A stretch of DNA of 64,000 bases from Nocardioides aromaticivorans (GCF_013408525.1 NZ_JACBZM010000001.1:558001-622000); one strand, 5' to 3'. Shown: positions 35,551-46,460, counted from the stretch's first letter. The notes: generated from the letters alone by a model not told the origin. Numbers and translations: made by a program.

Positions 35551-35635
35551 GCGTTCTTGCCCGAAATGGGTGAGTCGCCGGAGGTCGAATGGTGCGACTC
35601 TCGACTCGTCTCGGCCGAGTCAATGGGGGGCACCT

Positions 35636-38515
35636 GTGCGTCATCCACACCGTCGGACCCTGAGCGTCGTCCTCGCCGCGGCACTGGCCGCCGCCGCCCT
35701 CACCGCGGCGGCCGCCGGCCCACCGGCCGGGGCGCAGCCGGCCCACCAGCGACTGATCCCGTCCGCGGTCCCGGCCACCACACCCAACATCCTCGACGGC
35801 CGGATCCTCGCGATCGCCGAGGTCGGGCGCAAGGTGTTCGTCGGGGGGACGTTCACCATCGCCCAGAACCCCGGCACGAGCGCGCAGCTCCCCACGCCGT
35901 ACCTCCTCGCCTACGACCGGCTCACCGGCACCCTCGACCAGACCTTCGCACCGGCGCTCGACGGCAGCGTCAACGCGCTGGTGCCGTCGGCGGACGGAAG
36001 CGCCCTGTACGTCGCCGGGACCTTCAAGCTCGCCGGTACGACGAAGGTCCGCAACATCATCAAGATCGACACGTCCACCGGCGCCCTGGTGACGGCGTTC
36101 CGCAACCCCAGCCCCAACGGCAGCGTGCTGGACATCGCACTGGTCGGCAACCGGCTGCTGCTCGCCGGCAGCTTCACGACCGTGGCGACCCTGCCCCGCG
36201 CCGGGCTCGCGTCCCTGGACGCGACCACGGGGGCCGTCGACGACTACCTGAGGATCGCGGTCGACACCAACCACAACTGGCCCTCGGGCACGGCGAAGGC
36301 GCCGGTCGGCGTCGCGAAGCTCGCCGCGAGCCCGGACGGCACCCGGCTGGCCGCGATCGGCAACTTCAAGCACGCCGACGGGCTGGACCGCGACCAGGTG
36401 ATGCTGGTCAACCTGGGGCCGGACAGCGCCACGGTCGCCCCGGACTGGAAGACGCTGCGCTACACGCCGGCGTGCCAGAAGAATGCCTTCGACTCCTACG
36501 TCCGCGACGTCGACTTCTCCCCCGACGGCTCCTACTTCGTGGTGGCGTCGAGCGGCGCCGGCTACAACGGCACGCTGTGCGACTCGGCCGCTCGCTTCGA
36601 CGTCGCGGTGACGGGCCAGGACGTGCAACCGGTCTGGCAGGCCGCGACCGGCCAGGACTCGCTGCTCTCGGTGTCGGTCGCCGACAACGCGGTCTACGTC
36701 GGCGGTCACCAGAAGTGGCTGAACGCGATCCAGAGCGGCGCCGACGAGCAGGCCGGTCAGGTGCCGCGGCCCGGCCTGGCCGCGCTCGACCCGGACAACG
36801 GCATCCCGCTGACGTGGAACCCCGGCCGCAACCCCACGGGCGTGGGGGCCGAGGAGCTGCTGGCCACTGACAACGGCATCTACGTGGGCAGCGACACCGA
36901 GTACATCGGCGACGGACTCTACCGCCGTGCCCGGCTCGCCTTCTTCCCCGTCGACGGGGGCAGCGCGCCCGTCTCGATCGCCGATCCGGTTCTCCCGCGC
37001 AGCCTCTACCGGCTGTCCGGTACGACGGTCACCACGCGGGCCTTCACCGGCACGACGGCCACCACGCCGACGACCGTCCCGACCACCGGCGGCGCGAACT
37101 GGAACAGCGTCCGTGGTGCGTTCATGGTCGGCACCAAGCTGGTGTACGGCGCCAACGACAACAAGCTGCACTACCGGACCTTCGACGGCTCGGCCTTCGG
37201 TCCGGACACCGTGATCGACCCCTACAACGACCCGGTGTGGAGCAACGTGACGCTCAGCGGCGGGACCCGCACCTACCGCGGCCGGGTGCCCACGTTGTAC
37301 GGCCAGCTGTCGGGCGTCACCGGAATGGCCTACGCCCAGCACCGGCTGTACTACACGCGCTCGGGGCAGAGCAAGATCTTCTGGCGGTGGTTCTCCCCCG
37401 ACAGCCTGATCGTGGGCGCCCAGGAGTTCAGCGTCCCCTCCTCCGCCTTCCCGGTGCTGCGCGACGTGCGCAACCTCTTCTACGCGGACGGACGGCTCTG
37501 GGCGGGGATGACCACCAACGACCTGTGGAGCATGCCGGTGACGAACGGCATCGCGAGTGGCGGCTGGACGCGGATCAGCGGCGGCGGCATCGACACCAAC
37601 CCGCAATGGTCCTCGGGCACGATGTTCCTCGGCCCGTTGACGAACCAGCTGCCCACGTCGTCGTTCACGACCACCTGCGCGGGCCAGACGTGCGCCTTCG
37701 ACGGCCGCGCCTCGACCGACGCCGACGGCACCGTCGTCGGCTGGTCCTGGGACTTCGGCGACGGCACCACGGCGACCGGGCCGCAGCCGAGCCACCTCTA
37801 CACCGCGGCGGGGACCTACCAGGTCACCCTCACCGTGACCGACGAGAGGGGCGGCACGGGGTCCTCGGCCCAGCCCGTCGTGATCGAGGGCACGACCAGC
37901 CCGGTGGCGTTCCGCGACTCGACCGGCAAGGTCACCAATGCGACGAGCATCGTGTCCCCGATCCCGGCGACGGCCCAGGCCGGCGACGGGCTCGTCGCGG
38001 TGGTCTCGACCGCGACGACCACGGTGCCGGCGGCGCCGGCCGGGTGGACCCAGGTGGGCCAGGCGGCGACGACCGACTCCATGACGACCGTGGTCTGGCA
38101 ACGGGTCGCTGCCGCCGACGACGCGGGGCGCAATGTCACCGTGGCCTTCGGCGCGACCGCCGTCAAGGCCACCCTGACGGTGCTCGCGTACTCCGGCACC
38201 GACCCCGGCGGCCCCGTCGCCGCGCTCGCCGGCGCAGCCGAGACGACCGCCACGACGGCCCATCGCAGTCCGACGGTCACCACTCCCGGTGGCTGGGTGG
38301 TCACCGTGTGGTCCGACCGCTCGTCCGCGACGACCACCTTCGCGGAACCGGCCGGCTCGAGCGTGCGCCAGCGCCTGATCGGCGTCGGTGGCGGGCACGT
38401 CGACCAGCTCGTCGTCGACACCGGCGGCCCCGTCGCGGCAGGACAGTACGGCGACCAGGTGGCCTCGACCGACGCCGCCGCCAAGGGGTCGAGCGTCGTC
38501 ATCGCCCTGCACTGA
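35636..38515 (+). CDS. Large secreted beta-propeller/PKD domain protein
   Basis: A 959-residue exported protein. After a signal peptide (VRHPHRRTL then a long alanine-rich hydrophobic run ending GAQPA) come repeats of the form VGGTFT / YVAGTFKLAG / LLAGSFTTV that resemble delta-60/propeller repeats (about 30-470), a second module (about 480-680), a PKD domain (FDGRASTDADGTVVGWSWDFGDG, about 690-760) and a C-terminal beta domain. It probably acts outside the cell or on its surface; ligand unknown. The GTG at 35636 was chosen because it puts the basic N-terminus directly before the hydrophobic signal; the frame is open further upstream. Confidence 0.85.
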   Translation: MRHPHRRTLSVVLAAALAAAALTAAAAGPPAGAQPAHQRLIPSAVPATTPNILDGRILAIAEVGRKVFVGGTFTIAQNPGTSAQLPTPYLLAYDRLTGTLDQTFAPALDGSVNALVPSADGSALYVAGTFKLAGTTKVRNIIKIDTSTGALVTAFRNPSPNGSVLDIALVGNRLLLAGSFTTVATLPRAGLASLDATTGAVDDYLRIAVDTNHNWPSGTAKAPVGVAKLAASPDGTRLAAIGNFKHADGLDRDQVMLVNLGPDSATVAPDWKTLRYTPACQKNAFDSYVRDVDFSPDGSYFVVASSGAGYNGTLCDSAARFDVAVTGQDVQPVWQAATGQDSLLSVSVADNAVYVGGHQKWLNAIQSGADEQAGQVPRPGLAALDPDNGIPLTWNPGRNPTGVGAEELLATDNGIYVGSDTEYIGDGLYRRARLAFFPVDGGSAPVSIADPVLPRSLYRLSGTTVTTRAFTGTTATTPTTVPTTGGANWNSVRGAFMVGTKLVYGANDNKLHYRTFDGSAFGPDTVIDPYNDPVWSNVTLSGGTRTYRGRVPTLYGQLSGVTGMAYAQHRLYYTRSGQSKIFWRWFSPDSLIVGAQEFSVPSSAFPVLRDVRNLFYADGRLWAGMTTNDLWSMPVTNGIASGGWTRISGGGIDTNPQWSSGTMFLGPLTNQLPTSSFTTTCAGQTCAFDGRASTDADGTVVGWSWDFGDGTTATGPQPSHLYTAAGTYQVTLTVTDERGGTGSSAQPVVIEGTTSPVAFRDSTGKVTNATSIVSPIPATAQAGDGLVAVVSTATTTVPAAPAGWTQVGQAATTDSMTTVVWQRVAAADDAGRNVTVAFGATAVKATLTVLAYSGTDPGGPVAALAGAAETTATTAHRSPTVTTPGGWVVTVWSDRSSATTTFAEPAGSSVRQRLIGVGGGHVDQLVVDTGGPVAAGQYGDQVASTDAAAKGSSVVIALH

Positions 38516-38575
38516 CTGCCCGGCCGGTGCCGTCCTGTGTCCCCACGACGGCATCGGCCCGGGTAGCGTCGGGAC

Positions 38576-39010
38576 ATGGAGCTGACCTCGGCGTGGTGGT
38601 TCTGGGCCCTGCTCTCGGCCGTCTTCGCGGCCCTCACGGCGATCTTCGCCAAGGTCGGCGTGAAGGAGATCGACTCCGACGTCGCGACCTTCGTTCGCAC
38701 GGTCGTGATCCTCGTGACCCTCGGCCTGATCCTGCTGGCGCTCGGGAAGTTCCACTCCCCCGGCGAGGTCGGCGGCCGCACCTGGCTCTTCCTGGTGCTG
38801 TCGGGCCTGGCCACGGGCGCGTCGTGGATCTGCTACTTCCGGGCGCTCAAGGTCGGCGACGCCTCGTTGGTGGCGCCGGTCGACAAGCTCAGCGTCGTGC
38901 TGGTCGCGGTCTTCGGCGTGACGCTGCTCGGGGAGCGGCTCTCGCTCCTGCAGTGGGGCGGGATCGCCCTGGTCGGCGCCGGTGCGGTGCTGCTGGTGGT
39001 CAGCGGCTGA
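38576..39010 (+). CDS. Half-length EamA (drug/metabolite transporter) protein
   Basis: A 144-residue membrane protein with five hydrophobic helices covering one EamA repeat (SAVFAALTAIFAKVGVKEI near the start; APVDKLSVVLVAVFGVTLLGE near the end). Ordinary family members have two repeats and about 300 residues, so this form must dimerise. TAGCGT lies 6 bases before the ATG, suggesting leaderless expression. Its 3' end overlaps the convergent XRE gene by 11 bases. Confidence 0.88.
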   Translation: MELTSAWWFWALLSAVFAALTAIFAKVGVKEIDSDVATFVRTVVILVTLGLILLALGKFHSPGEVGGRTWLFLVLSGLATGASWICYFRALKVGDASLVAPVDKLSVVLVAVFGVTLLGERLSLLQWGGIALVGAGAVLLVVSG

Positions 39011-39287
39011 CGTCGGGCTGGAAGTCCGGCAGCAGGTCGACGATCGGCACCTCGAGCACCTGGCTCAGCGACACCAGGGTCAGCAGCTGCGGGTTCATCG
39101 GCGTGCCCGGGCGCGACTCGCCCTTCTCGAACTTCTGGTAGGTGAAGCCCGCGATGCCGGCGAGATGCGCGACCCGCTCCTGGCTGAGGCCCTTCGCGAG
39201 CCGGGCCCGCTGCAGGTTCACCCCGAGCTCGCGCGCGTAGGCCTGCCAGCTGTCGTCCGCACGCTTGCCCGCCACGCCCACCATCAT
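39000..39287 (-). CDS. XRE-family helix-turn-helix regulator
   Basis: A 95-residue DNA-binding protein with one Cro/C1-type helix-turn-helix (LQRARLAKGLSQERVAHLAGIAGFTYQKFEKG, about 25-57) and a short C-terminal helix. Two adjacent ATG codons (39287, 39284) are possible starts. A perfect CATAC/GTATG inverted repeat lies 26 bases upstream, a likely self-regulation site. Confidence 0.88.
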   Translation of the reverse strand: MMVGVAGKRADDSWQAYARELGVNLQRARLAKGLSQERVAHLAGIAGFTYQKFEKGESRPGTPMNPQLLTLVSLSQVLEVPIVDLLPDFQPDVSR

Positions 39288-39290
39288 CCA

Positions 39291-39324
39291 CGTATGACCA
39301 CCCGGAAGGGACCATACTCGTATG
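39291..39324. promoter_or_regulatory. Putative autoregulatory operator of the XRE gene
   Basis: catac-tc-gtatg (39313-39324) is a perfect inverted repeat, and a further cgtatg half-site is at 39291-39296, next to the start codon. Both lie in an AT-rich patch in an otherwise GC-rich spacer. Confidence 0.45.
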
Positions 39325-39448
39325 CTAATCGGACAACTGGCTGCCTGCCGACGACCTGTGGACGACGGCCCCGGCGACGGGTGCATGCGTCGGGCGCGGG
39401 TCCTAGGGTCCGGCTGACGGAGCAAGGGACATCTCGGGGGTGAGGCGC

Positions 39449-39817
39449 ATGACCGGTGGCGACGGCGTGCGGGCGGCAGCACAGGCGGGCCGCCCGCCCT
39501 GGCCCGACGGGCGCTGCCCACCGTGGTGCACCCGCGAGCACGCCGCCGACGACCACCCCGAGGACCGCTACCACCAGAGCGAGCCGGCGCTGCTGCCGGT
39601 CGTCGCGGGCCCCGCCGACACGGTGCCGGTCACGGCCTCCCTGCGGCCGCTCACCCTCGTGGTGCGCGCCGGCCGCCATGACGCCGACGACCGCACCTGG
39701 CTGGTCGTCGAGGCGACGGAGGCCGCCCGGCCCCGCATGGTGCTGACCGTCGAGGGGGCCCGGGCGCTGGCGGAAGCCCTCCTGGCCCAGCTCGACGCCG
39801 TCGGCGTCGACGGGTGA
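39449..39817 (+). CDS. DUF6907 domain protein
   Basis: A 122-residue small actinobacterial protein with the signature CPPWCTREHAADDHPEDRYHQSE (Cys, His and acidic residues, maybe metal binding) and a beta-rich second half. The family's function is unknown; relatives are frequent near XRE regulators, as here. ATG 39449 follows a GGGGGTGAGG stretch; a GTG at 39440 in frame is an alternative start. Confidence 0.8.
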   Translation: MTGGDGVRAAAQAGRPPWPDGRCPPWCTREHAADDHPEDRYHQSEPALLPVVAGPADTVPVTASLRPLTLVVRAGRHDADDRTWLVVEATEAARPRMVLTVEGARALAEALLAQLDAVGVDG

Positions 39818-39832
39818 GACGGGTGAGACGCG

Positions 39833-39867
39833 GACGCCCCCGGATCCACACGGGATCCGGGGGCGTC
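39833..39867. terminator. Bidirectional terminator between DUF6907 gene and ilvC
   Basis: Perfect 15-bp arms (gacgcccccggatcc and its complement) with a 5-base loop lie between two convergent genes: 15 bases after the DUF6907 stop and 20 bases from the ilvC stop. It can serve both strands. Confidence 0.8.
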
Positions 39868-39887
39868 GGGCGTCGTACGACGGAAGG

Positions 39888-41486
<1,599 letters not shown>

Positions 41487-41487
<1 letters not shown>

Positions 41488-43247
41488 CAGAGGTCGTCCT
41501 CGTCGAACTGGGGCGCGAGGTCGCGCGCGTACTTGATGTCGTCGTTGCTGGTGCCGGCGGCGACCATCGGCCACACCATGGCGTCACGGTGGACCCGGAA
41601 GTCCACGACGACCGGGACGTCGTTGATCTCCATCGCCTTGGCGATGGTCGCGTCGACGTCGTCGGGCGACTCGCAGGCCAGGCCGACGCAGCCGTAGGCG
41701 TCGGCCAGCTTCACGAAGTCGGGGATCCGCTTCGACTGCAGGTCGGTGTTGGAGTAGCGGCTGTTGTAGAACAGCGTCTGCCACTGGCGCACCATGCCGA
41801 GCGACTCGTTGTTGATGACCGCGACCTTGATCGGGATGTTGTTGATCGCGCAGGTGGCGAGCTCCTGGTTGGTCATCTGGAAGCAGCCGTCGCCGTCGAC
41901 CGCCCACACCGTCTGGTCGGGCATCGCGACCTTGGCGCCCATCGCGCCGGGGACGGCGAAGCCCATGGTGCCGAGGCCACCGGAGTTGATCCAGGTGTTC
42001 GGCTTCTCGTAGCTCACGAACTGGGCCGCCCACATCTGGTGCTGGCCGACGCCCGCGGTGTAGATGGTGTTGTCGCCGGAGATCACGCCGAGGCGCTCGA
42101 TGACGTACTGCGGGGAGAGGCCGCCGTCGGTGGGCGTCTCGTAGCCGAGCGGGTACTTCTTCTTCACCCCGGCGCAGAACGCGACCCAGCCCTCGTAGTC
42201 GCCCGTGTTGCCGGCCTCCTGCTCGGTGCGCAGGGTCGTGATCAGGTCGACGAGGACCTCACGCACGTCGCCCACGATCGGGACGTCGGCGTAGCGGTTC
42301 TTGCCGATCTCGGCCGGGTCGATGTCGGCGTGGATCACCTTCGCGCCGGGCGCGAAGGAGTCGAGGTTGCCGGTCACGCGGTCGTCGAAGCGGGCGCCGA
42401 GGCTGATGATCAGGTCGCTCTTCTGCAGCGCGGCCACGGCAGCCACGGTGCCGTGCATCCCCGGCATGCCGAGGTGCTGCGGGTGGCTGTCGGGGAACGC
42501 GCCGCGCGCCATCAGCGTGGTGATCACCGGGATGCCGGTGAGCTCGGCGAGGGTCGCCAGCTCCCTGGCCGCGCCGGAGCGGATGGTGCCGCCGCCGACG
42601 TACAGGACGGGCTTGCGGGACTCGAGGATCAGCCGGGCCGCCTCGCGGATCTGCTTGGCGTGCGGCCGGGTCACCGGGCGGTAGCCGGGGAGGGTGACCT
42701 CGGTCGGCCAGGCGTACGACGTCGTCGCCTGCAGTGCCGACTTGGTGACGTCGACGAGTACCGGGCCGGGGCGACCGGTCGAGGCGATGTGGAAGGCCTC
42801 GGCGATCTTGACCGGGATCTCCGCCGGGTCGGTGACGAGGAAGTTGTGCTTGGTGATCGGCATCGTGATGCCGCGGATGTCCGCCTCCTGGAAGGCGTCC
42901 GTGCCGATCATCGAGGCACCGACCTGGCCGGTGATCGCGACCATCGGGACCGAGTCCATGTGCGCGTCGGCGATCGGGGTGACCAGGTTGGTCGCCCCCG
43001 GGCCGGAGGTCGCCATGCAGACGCCCACGCGGCCCGACGCCGAGGCGTAGCCCTGCGCGGCGTGGCCGGCGCCCTGCTCGTGGCGTACGAGGATGTGCCG
43101 GATGCTGCTGTCCATCAGCGGGTCGTAGGCCGGGAGGATCGCGCCTCCCGGGATGCCGAAGATGTCCGTGACACCTGCCGCCTCGAGCGACCGGACCAGG
43201 CTCTGCGCGCCGGTCATCGTCTCGCCCGAGCCCTGCTGCTCAGTCAT
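41487..43247 (-). CDS. ilvB: Acetolactate synthase large subunit IlvB
   Basis: The ThDP- and FAD-dependent catalytic subunit that condenses pyruvate with pyruvate or 2-oxobutyrate. It has 586 residues; motifs include [21 protein letters not shown] [15 protein letters not shown] (activating Glu) near residue 60 and the ThDP-binding [19 protein letters not shown] near 450. Of two ATGs, that at 43247 has AGGA at better spacing than the one at 43256. The gene is preceded by a leader peptide and a strong terminator, so its expression should follow branched-chain amino acid supply. Confidence 0.96.
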
Positions 43248-43310
43248 CCGACTCATTCCTGTCTCTGCTGCTTGCCGGCCTGCGCCGGCGGGGGTGTGGT
43301 TCGTCGTACA

Positions 43311-43345
43311 AACAAAAACCCCTCTGTTGCGGAGGCAACGAGGGG
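43311..43345 (-). terminator. Attenuator terminator of ilvBNC
   Basis: On the minus strand cccctcgttgc and gcaac-a-gagggg form a long stem followed by gtttttgttt, an unusually good T-run for this genome. It lies 22 bases after the leader peptide stop and before ilvB, the classic attenuator arrangement. Confidence 0.9.
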
Positions 43346-43367
43346 TGGGACGCGACGTCTGACGAGG

Positions 43368-43409
43368 TCAGGCGGCGCGTCCGGTGCGTACGAGAAGCTG
43401 CTGATGCAT
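43368..43409 (-). CDS. Leader peptide of the ilvBNC attenuator
   Basis: A 13-codon frame encodes MHQQLLVRTGRAA with consecutive Leu, Leu, Val codons and ends 22 bases before the terminator hairpin. Ribosome stalling at these codons under branched-chain amino acid shortage would favour antitermination. Similar leaders are established for ilvB in other actinobacteria. A GGTGGG lies shortly before the ATG. Confidence 0.8.
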   Translation of the reverse strand: MHQQLLVRTGRAA

Positions 43410-43446
43410 GCGCCCACCGTACGCCGCCCCGGTCGTGCCGTCGAAT

Positions 43447-43474
43447 AACGTAGCGCCCCCGTCCCAGATACCAA
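43447..43474 (-). promoter_or_regulatory. Putative ilvBNC promoter
   Basis: On the minus strand TTGGTA (43469-43474) and TACGTT (43447-43452) are 16 bases apart, a reasonable -35/-10 pair, about 40 bases before the leader peptide. Confidence 0.6.
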
Positions 43475-43484
43475 GACGCGCGTC

Positions 43485-44351
43485 TCATGGAATGACCTCG
43501 GCACGGAGTGCGGAGAGGGTCTCGTCGAGCCCCGCGAGGGCCTCGGCAGCGAGCTTCTCGGCGTGCCCGGCGACCAGCTCGTACGACGCCCGGTCGGCGC
43601 GGTCGGCCTGCCCGGCCGCGCACCGGCGCACGTGCTCGGCCAGCAGCAGGGCGTCGCGGTGGTCGCCGAGCGCGCCCTGGACCCGGTGCCCGAGCCCGCC
43701 GAGCACCCGCAGGGAGCCGTCGACGTCGACGGAGGCGACCGCGTCGGCCGTGTGCCGCAGCCGCCGGCCGGCCTTGCGGAGGCCGTGCCGGGCCTCCTCG
43801 ACCCCCTCGGCAGCGACGACGGCGTCGGCGCGGGCCAGCACCCGGCGGGCCTGGCGGCGTACGGCCTTCGTCGCCACGCCGGCCGCGGGCCGGCGGGCGC
43901 GGCGGGCCAGGGCCGGTGACTCGGTCCAGGTGGCGAGCAGTGCGTCGAGCGCCCGCACGCCGGGGCCGGCGTGCCAGCCGACCAGTGCGGCGTGGGCGGC
44001 GGCGTGACGGACGAGCAGGGGGCCGACCAGCGCCTCGCCGAGCGCGTCGCCCCGCGCGTCGGCCAGTCCGAGGGCGTCGAGCGCGGCGGTCACGTCGGCG
44101 GCCCGGACCTCCAGGTCACGGCACTCCCCCAGCAGGTCGCCGTACGACGCCAGGGCGGCCGCGAGCTCCGCCGACCGGTCCGGGTCGAAGCAGCGGCGGA
44201 AGGCGGCGAGCACGTTCCGCAGGCGTCGTACCGTCGTGCGGAGCTGGTGCACCGCGTCGGGCTCGTCGGACAACGCTCCTGCGCGCCGGGCCGTCAGGTC
44301 CGCGGCGAGGCGGCCGATCTCTGCGGCGAGCAGCTCCCCAGCCGTGGTCAC
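43485..44351 (-). CDS. CHAD domain protein
   Basis: A 288-residue, Arg/Ala-rich helical protein with conserved histidines (AVHQLRTTVRRLRNVL near 34 and EARHGLRKAGRRLRHTADAV near 187) that define the CHAD domain, which binds inorganic polyphosphate. Many CHAD proteins carry a CYTH domain as well, but none is fused here. GGGAGG lies eight bases before the GTG at 44351, so I prefer it to the upstream GTG at 44375. Confidence 0.9.
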   Translation of the reverse strand: MTTAGELLAAEIGRLAADLTARRAGALSDEPDAVHQLRTTVRRLRNVLAAFRRCFDPDRSAELAAALASYGDLLGECRDLEVRAADVTAALDALGLADARGDALGEALVGPLLVRHAAAHAALVGWHAGPGVRALDALLATWTESPALARRARRPAAGVATKAVRRQARRVLARADAVVAAEGVEEARHGLRKAGRRLRHTADAVASVDVDGSLRVLGGLGHRVQGALGDHRDALLLAEHVRRCAAGQADRADRASYELVAGHAEKLAAEALAGLDETLSALRAEVIP

Positions 44352-44411
44352 TGCCCCATCCTCCCATCCGGACACGACGTCCCGGACGGGGCAGTGACCC
44401 CGGGGTCCTTG

Positions 44412-45476
44412 CTACTTCAGCGAGCCGATGACCAGCGACACCTGGATCGGCATCGGGCGGCCCCAGTCACCGTCGAGCGCCGTCACCGGGATGTCGTTGC
44501 GGGCCAGCGCCGTCGTGTCGGCGTTGCGCCGGGTCTCGGTGGCGGGCGCGCCGGCCACCAGGCGGTAGGTGCCACCGGTCGCGGGGACGTCGTCGAGGAA
44601 GGTGAGGCCCAGGTCGCTGCTGTAGCCGACATCGGCCTGGACGGCCTTGCCGAGCGTCTCACCGGCCCCGACGAAGGGGTGGTTGACGTTGAGGACGAGG
44701 CCGGCCGTCAGCGCGTTGCGCTTGCGCAGCGCGGTGACCAGCTTGACCGCGAAGTCGGCGGTCGCGGCGAAGGGCACGTTCGGGATCTGGGCCAGGTCGC
44801 GCGGCGCCTCGGCGCTGAACGCGATCGCCGGGACGCCGTACTCGTGCGCGGTGACGACCGCGCCGACCGTGCCGGAGTGGTTGAGCGTGGCGCCGATGTT
44901 CTGCCCGAAGTTCGTGCCGGAGAGGACGAGGTCCGGGCCGGCGGGCCAGTAGTTGGCGGCGAAGCGCTTGAGCGCGATGTTGACCGCGTCGGCCGGGGAA
45001 CCGGACGGCGTCGTCGAGGAGCAGGGAGCGGCGGCGACGCAGACGCCGAAGACCGCACCGGCGCTCGGGCTGCCGGCGCAGTCGCCCGCGTACGCCGCCG
45101 GCGGCGTGACGGCCTGGACGGTCATCGAGACCGGGGCGAAGCCGGGCGAGGTCATCCGTGCGCCGGCGCCGCTCTGCTGCGACCACGGCGCCACGACGAG
45201 CACGTCGGCTCCCGCGGCACACAGCGCCTTGCGCAGCACGTACAGGCCCTTGCCGTCGGTGCCGTAGCCCGCGTCCAGGCCGCGCGCGCTGTCGTCGTTG
45301 GTGAGCAGCACCTTGAGCCCGGCGAGCGCGGGCGAGGCGGCCGCGGCGACCGGCGCCGGGGCCGGGGCGGCACTGCCGGGGGCCGCGACGACGGCACCGG
45401 CGAGAGCGGCGGCCAGGGCCACGCCGGCGGCGGCGAGGCGCGGGGCCCGGCGCGGGGACACGGACGGAACACGCAT
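44412..45476 (-). CDS. Secreted SurE-like 5'/3'-nucleotidase
   Basis: A 354-residue protein with a signal peptide (basic start, then alanine-rich hydrophobic run to about residue 40) and a SurE fold: LLTNDDSARGLDA holds the metal-binding Asp pair, followed by APWSQQSGAG, the SGTNFGQNIG loop and TVGAVVTAHEYGVPAIAFS. SurE enzymes hydrolyse nucleoside monophosphates; an exported form may salvage phosphate or nucleosides. GAGGAG precedes the ATG. Divergent from a LysR regulator. Confidence 0.88.
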   Translation of the reverse strand: MRVPSVSPRRAPRLAAAGVALAAALAGAVVAAPGSAAPAPAPVAAAASPALAGLKVLLTNDDSARGLDAGYGTDGKGLYVLRKALCAAGADVLVVAPWSQQSGAGARMTSPGFAPVSMTVQAVTPPAAYAGDCAGSPSAGAVFGVCVAAAPCSSTTPSGSPADAVNIALKRFAANYWPAGPDLVLSGTNFGQNIGATLNHSGTVGAVVTAHEYGVPAIAFSAEAPRDLAQIPNVPFAATADFAVKLVTALRKRNALTAGLVLNVNHPFVGAGETLGKAVQADVGYSSDLGLTFLDDVPATGGTYRLVAGAPATETRRNADTTALARNDIPVTALDGDWGRPMPIQVSLVIGSLK

Positions 45477-45506
45477 GACGACTCCTCGAACGGGGTGCGA
45501 AGGAAG

Positions 45507-45520
45507 TGGAACGCGTTCTA
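45507..45520. promoter_or_regulatory. TNNAACNNGTTNNA-type operator between surE-like and LysR genes
   Basis: tggaacgcgttcta contains the palindrome gaacgcgttc and fits the pattern TnnAACnnGTTnnA known for the TetR-type repressor KstR. A single match of this kind may be accidental, but its symmetry and place in a divergent promoter deserve note. Confidence 0.35.
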
Positions 45521-45587
45521 GATTCGTGGCGGGCGTCACACGACGTCCAAGACCCGTTCGGCATGCCCGGGAGAGAGGAGGCGGACG

Positions 45588-46460
45588 GTGAACATCCAGC
45601 AGCTGCGGTACGTCGTCGCGACGGCCGAGCACGGCAGCATGACCGCGGCCGCGGCGGCGGTCCCGGTGGCCCAGCCCGCCCTGAGCCGCGCCGTGCGCCA
45701 GCTCGAGCGCGAGCTCGGGACCACCCTGTTCGAACGGTCCGGGCGCGGCGTCGCCCTCACGGCCGACGGGGAGTCGTTCGTCCGGCGGGTCCGCGAGGTG
45801 CTGGCCAGCATCGACGCCCTGCGCACCGCCGCGACCAGTGCCGATCCCGCCGCTCCCCTGGTCATCGCGGCGTCGCCGACCCTGCAGGCGGCGATGGCGA
45901 TCCCGATCCTAGCCGCGCTGCGCGACCACGGCGTCGTCGTACCGACGCGGCTGGTGGGGTGCGCGTCGTCGAACGAGGTGGTCGACCTGGTCGAGGCCGG
46001 TCGCGCCGACCTCGGCATCTGCGACAGCGCCGTGACCACCGGGCTGACCGTGTCCGGCATCGGCCGGGCCGAGGTCCGGCTCTACTCCCCCGCCGCGACC
46101 GACCTGCCTGAGCGGGTGACCTTCGCCGACCTCGCCGGCCTGCCCCTCGTGCTGCCGACCGCGGGCACGGCCCGGCGCGAGGCACTCGACGGCTTCTTCG
46201 CCCGGTGCGGCGTCACCCCCGAGGTGGCGGTCGAGACCGACGAGCGCAACGCGTGGCTCGCCGCCGTCAGCCACGGCCTCGCGTCGTGCATCTGGCACAG
46301 CGTCGACCGCTCCCGCGACCCGCTGCCCGGCGTCGTCGCCCGCAGCTTCGAGCCGCCGATGCACCGCGACCTGGCCGCCGTGCACCGCGCGGGCAACCCG
46401 TCGCCGGCGCTGGTGCCGCTGCTCGACGTGCTGCGGCAGGTGGGGTCGCTGGTCGGCTGA
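45588..46460 (+). CDS. LysR-type transcriptional regulator
   Basis: A 290-residue regulator with the standard N-terminal winged helix (NIQQLRYVVATAEHGSMTAAA, LSRAVRQLERELGTTLFERSGRG, residues 1-60) and a periplasmic-binding-protein-like effector domain. GTG at 45588 follows GAGGAGG. The effector is unknown; the divergent surE-like gene is the natural target. The stop lies two bases from the remnant of a VOC gene at the edge of an island. Confidence 0.94.
   Translation: MNIQQLRYVVATAEHGSMTAAAAAVPVAQPALSRAVRQLERELGTTLFERSGRGVALTADGESFVRRVREVLASIDALRTAATSADPAAPLVIAASPTLQAAMAIPILAALRDHGVVVPTRLVGCASSNEVVDLVEAGRADLGICDSAVTTGLTVSGIGRAEVRLYSPAATDLPERVTFADLAGLPLVLPTAGTARREALDGFFARCGVTPEVAVETDERNAWLAAVSHGLASCIWHSVDRSRDPLPGVVARSFEPPMHRDLAAVHRAGNPSPALVPLLDVLRQVGSLVG

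Noticed and set aside
35372..38755. An 1127-codon minus-strand frame opposite the PKD protein
   Set aside because: No known domain, biased composition, and complete overlap with a gene having a signal peptide and PKD domain.
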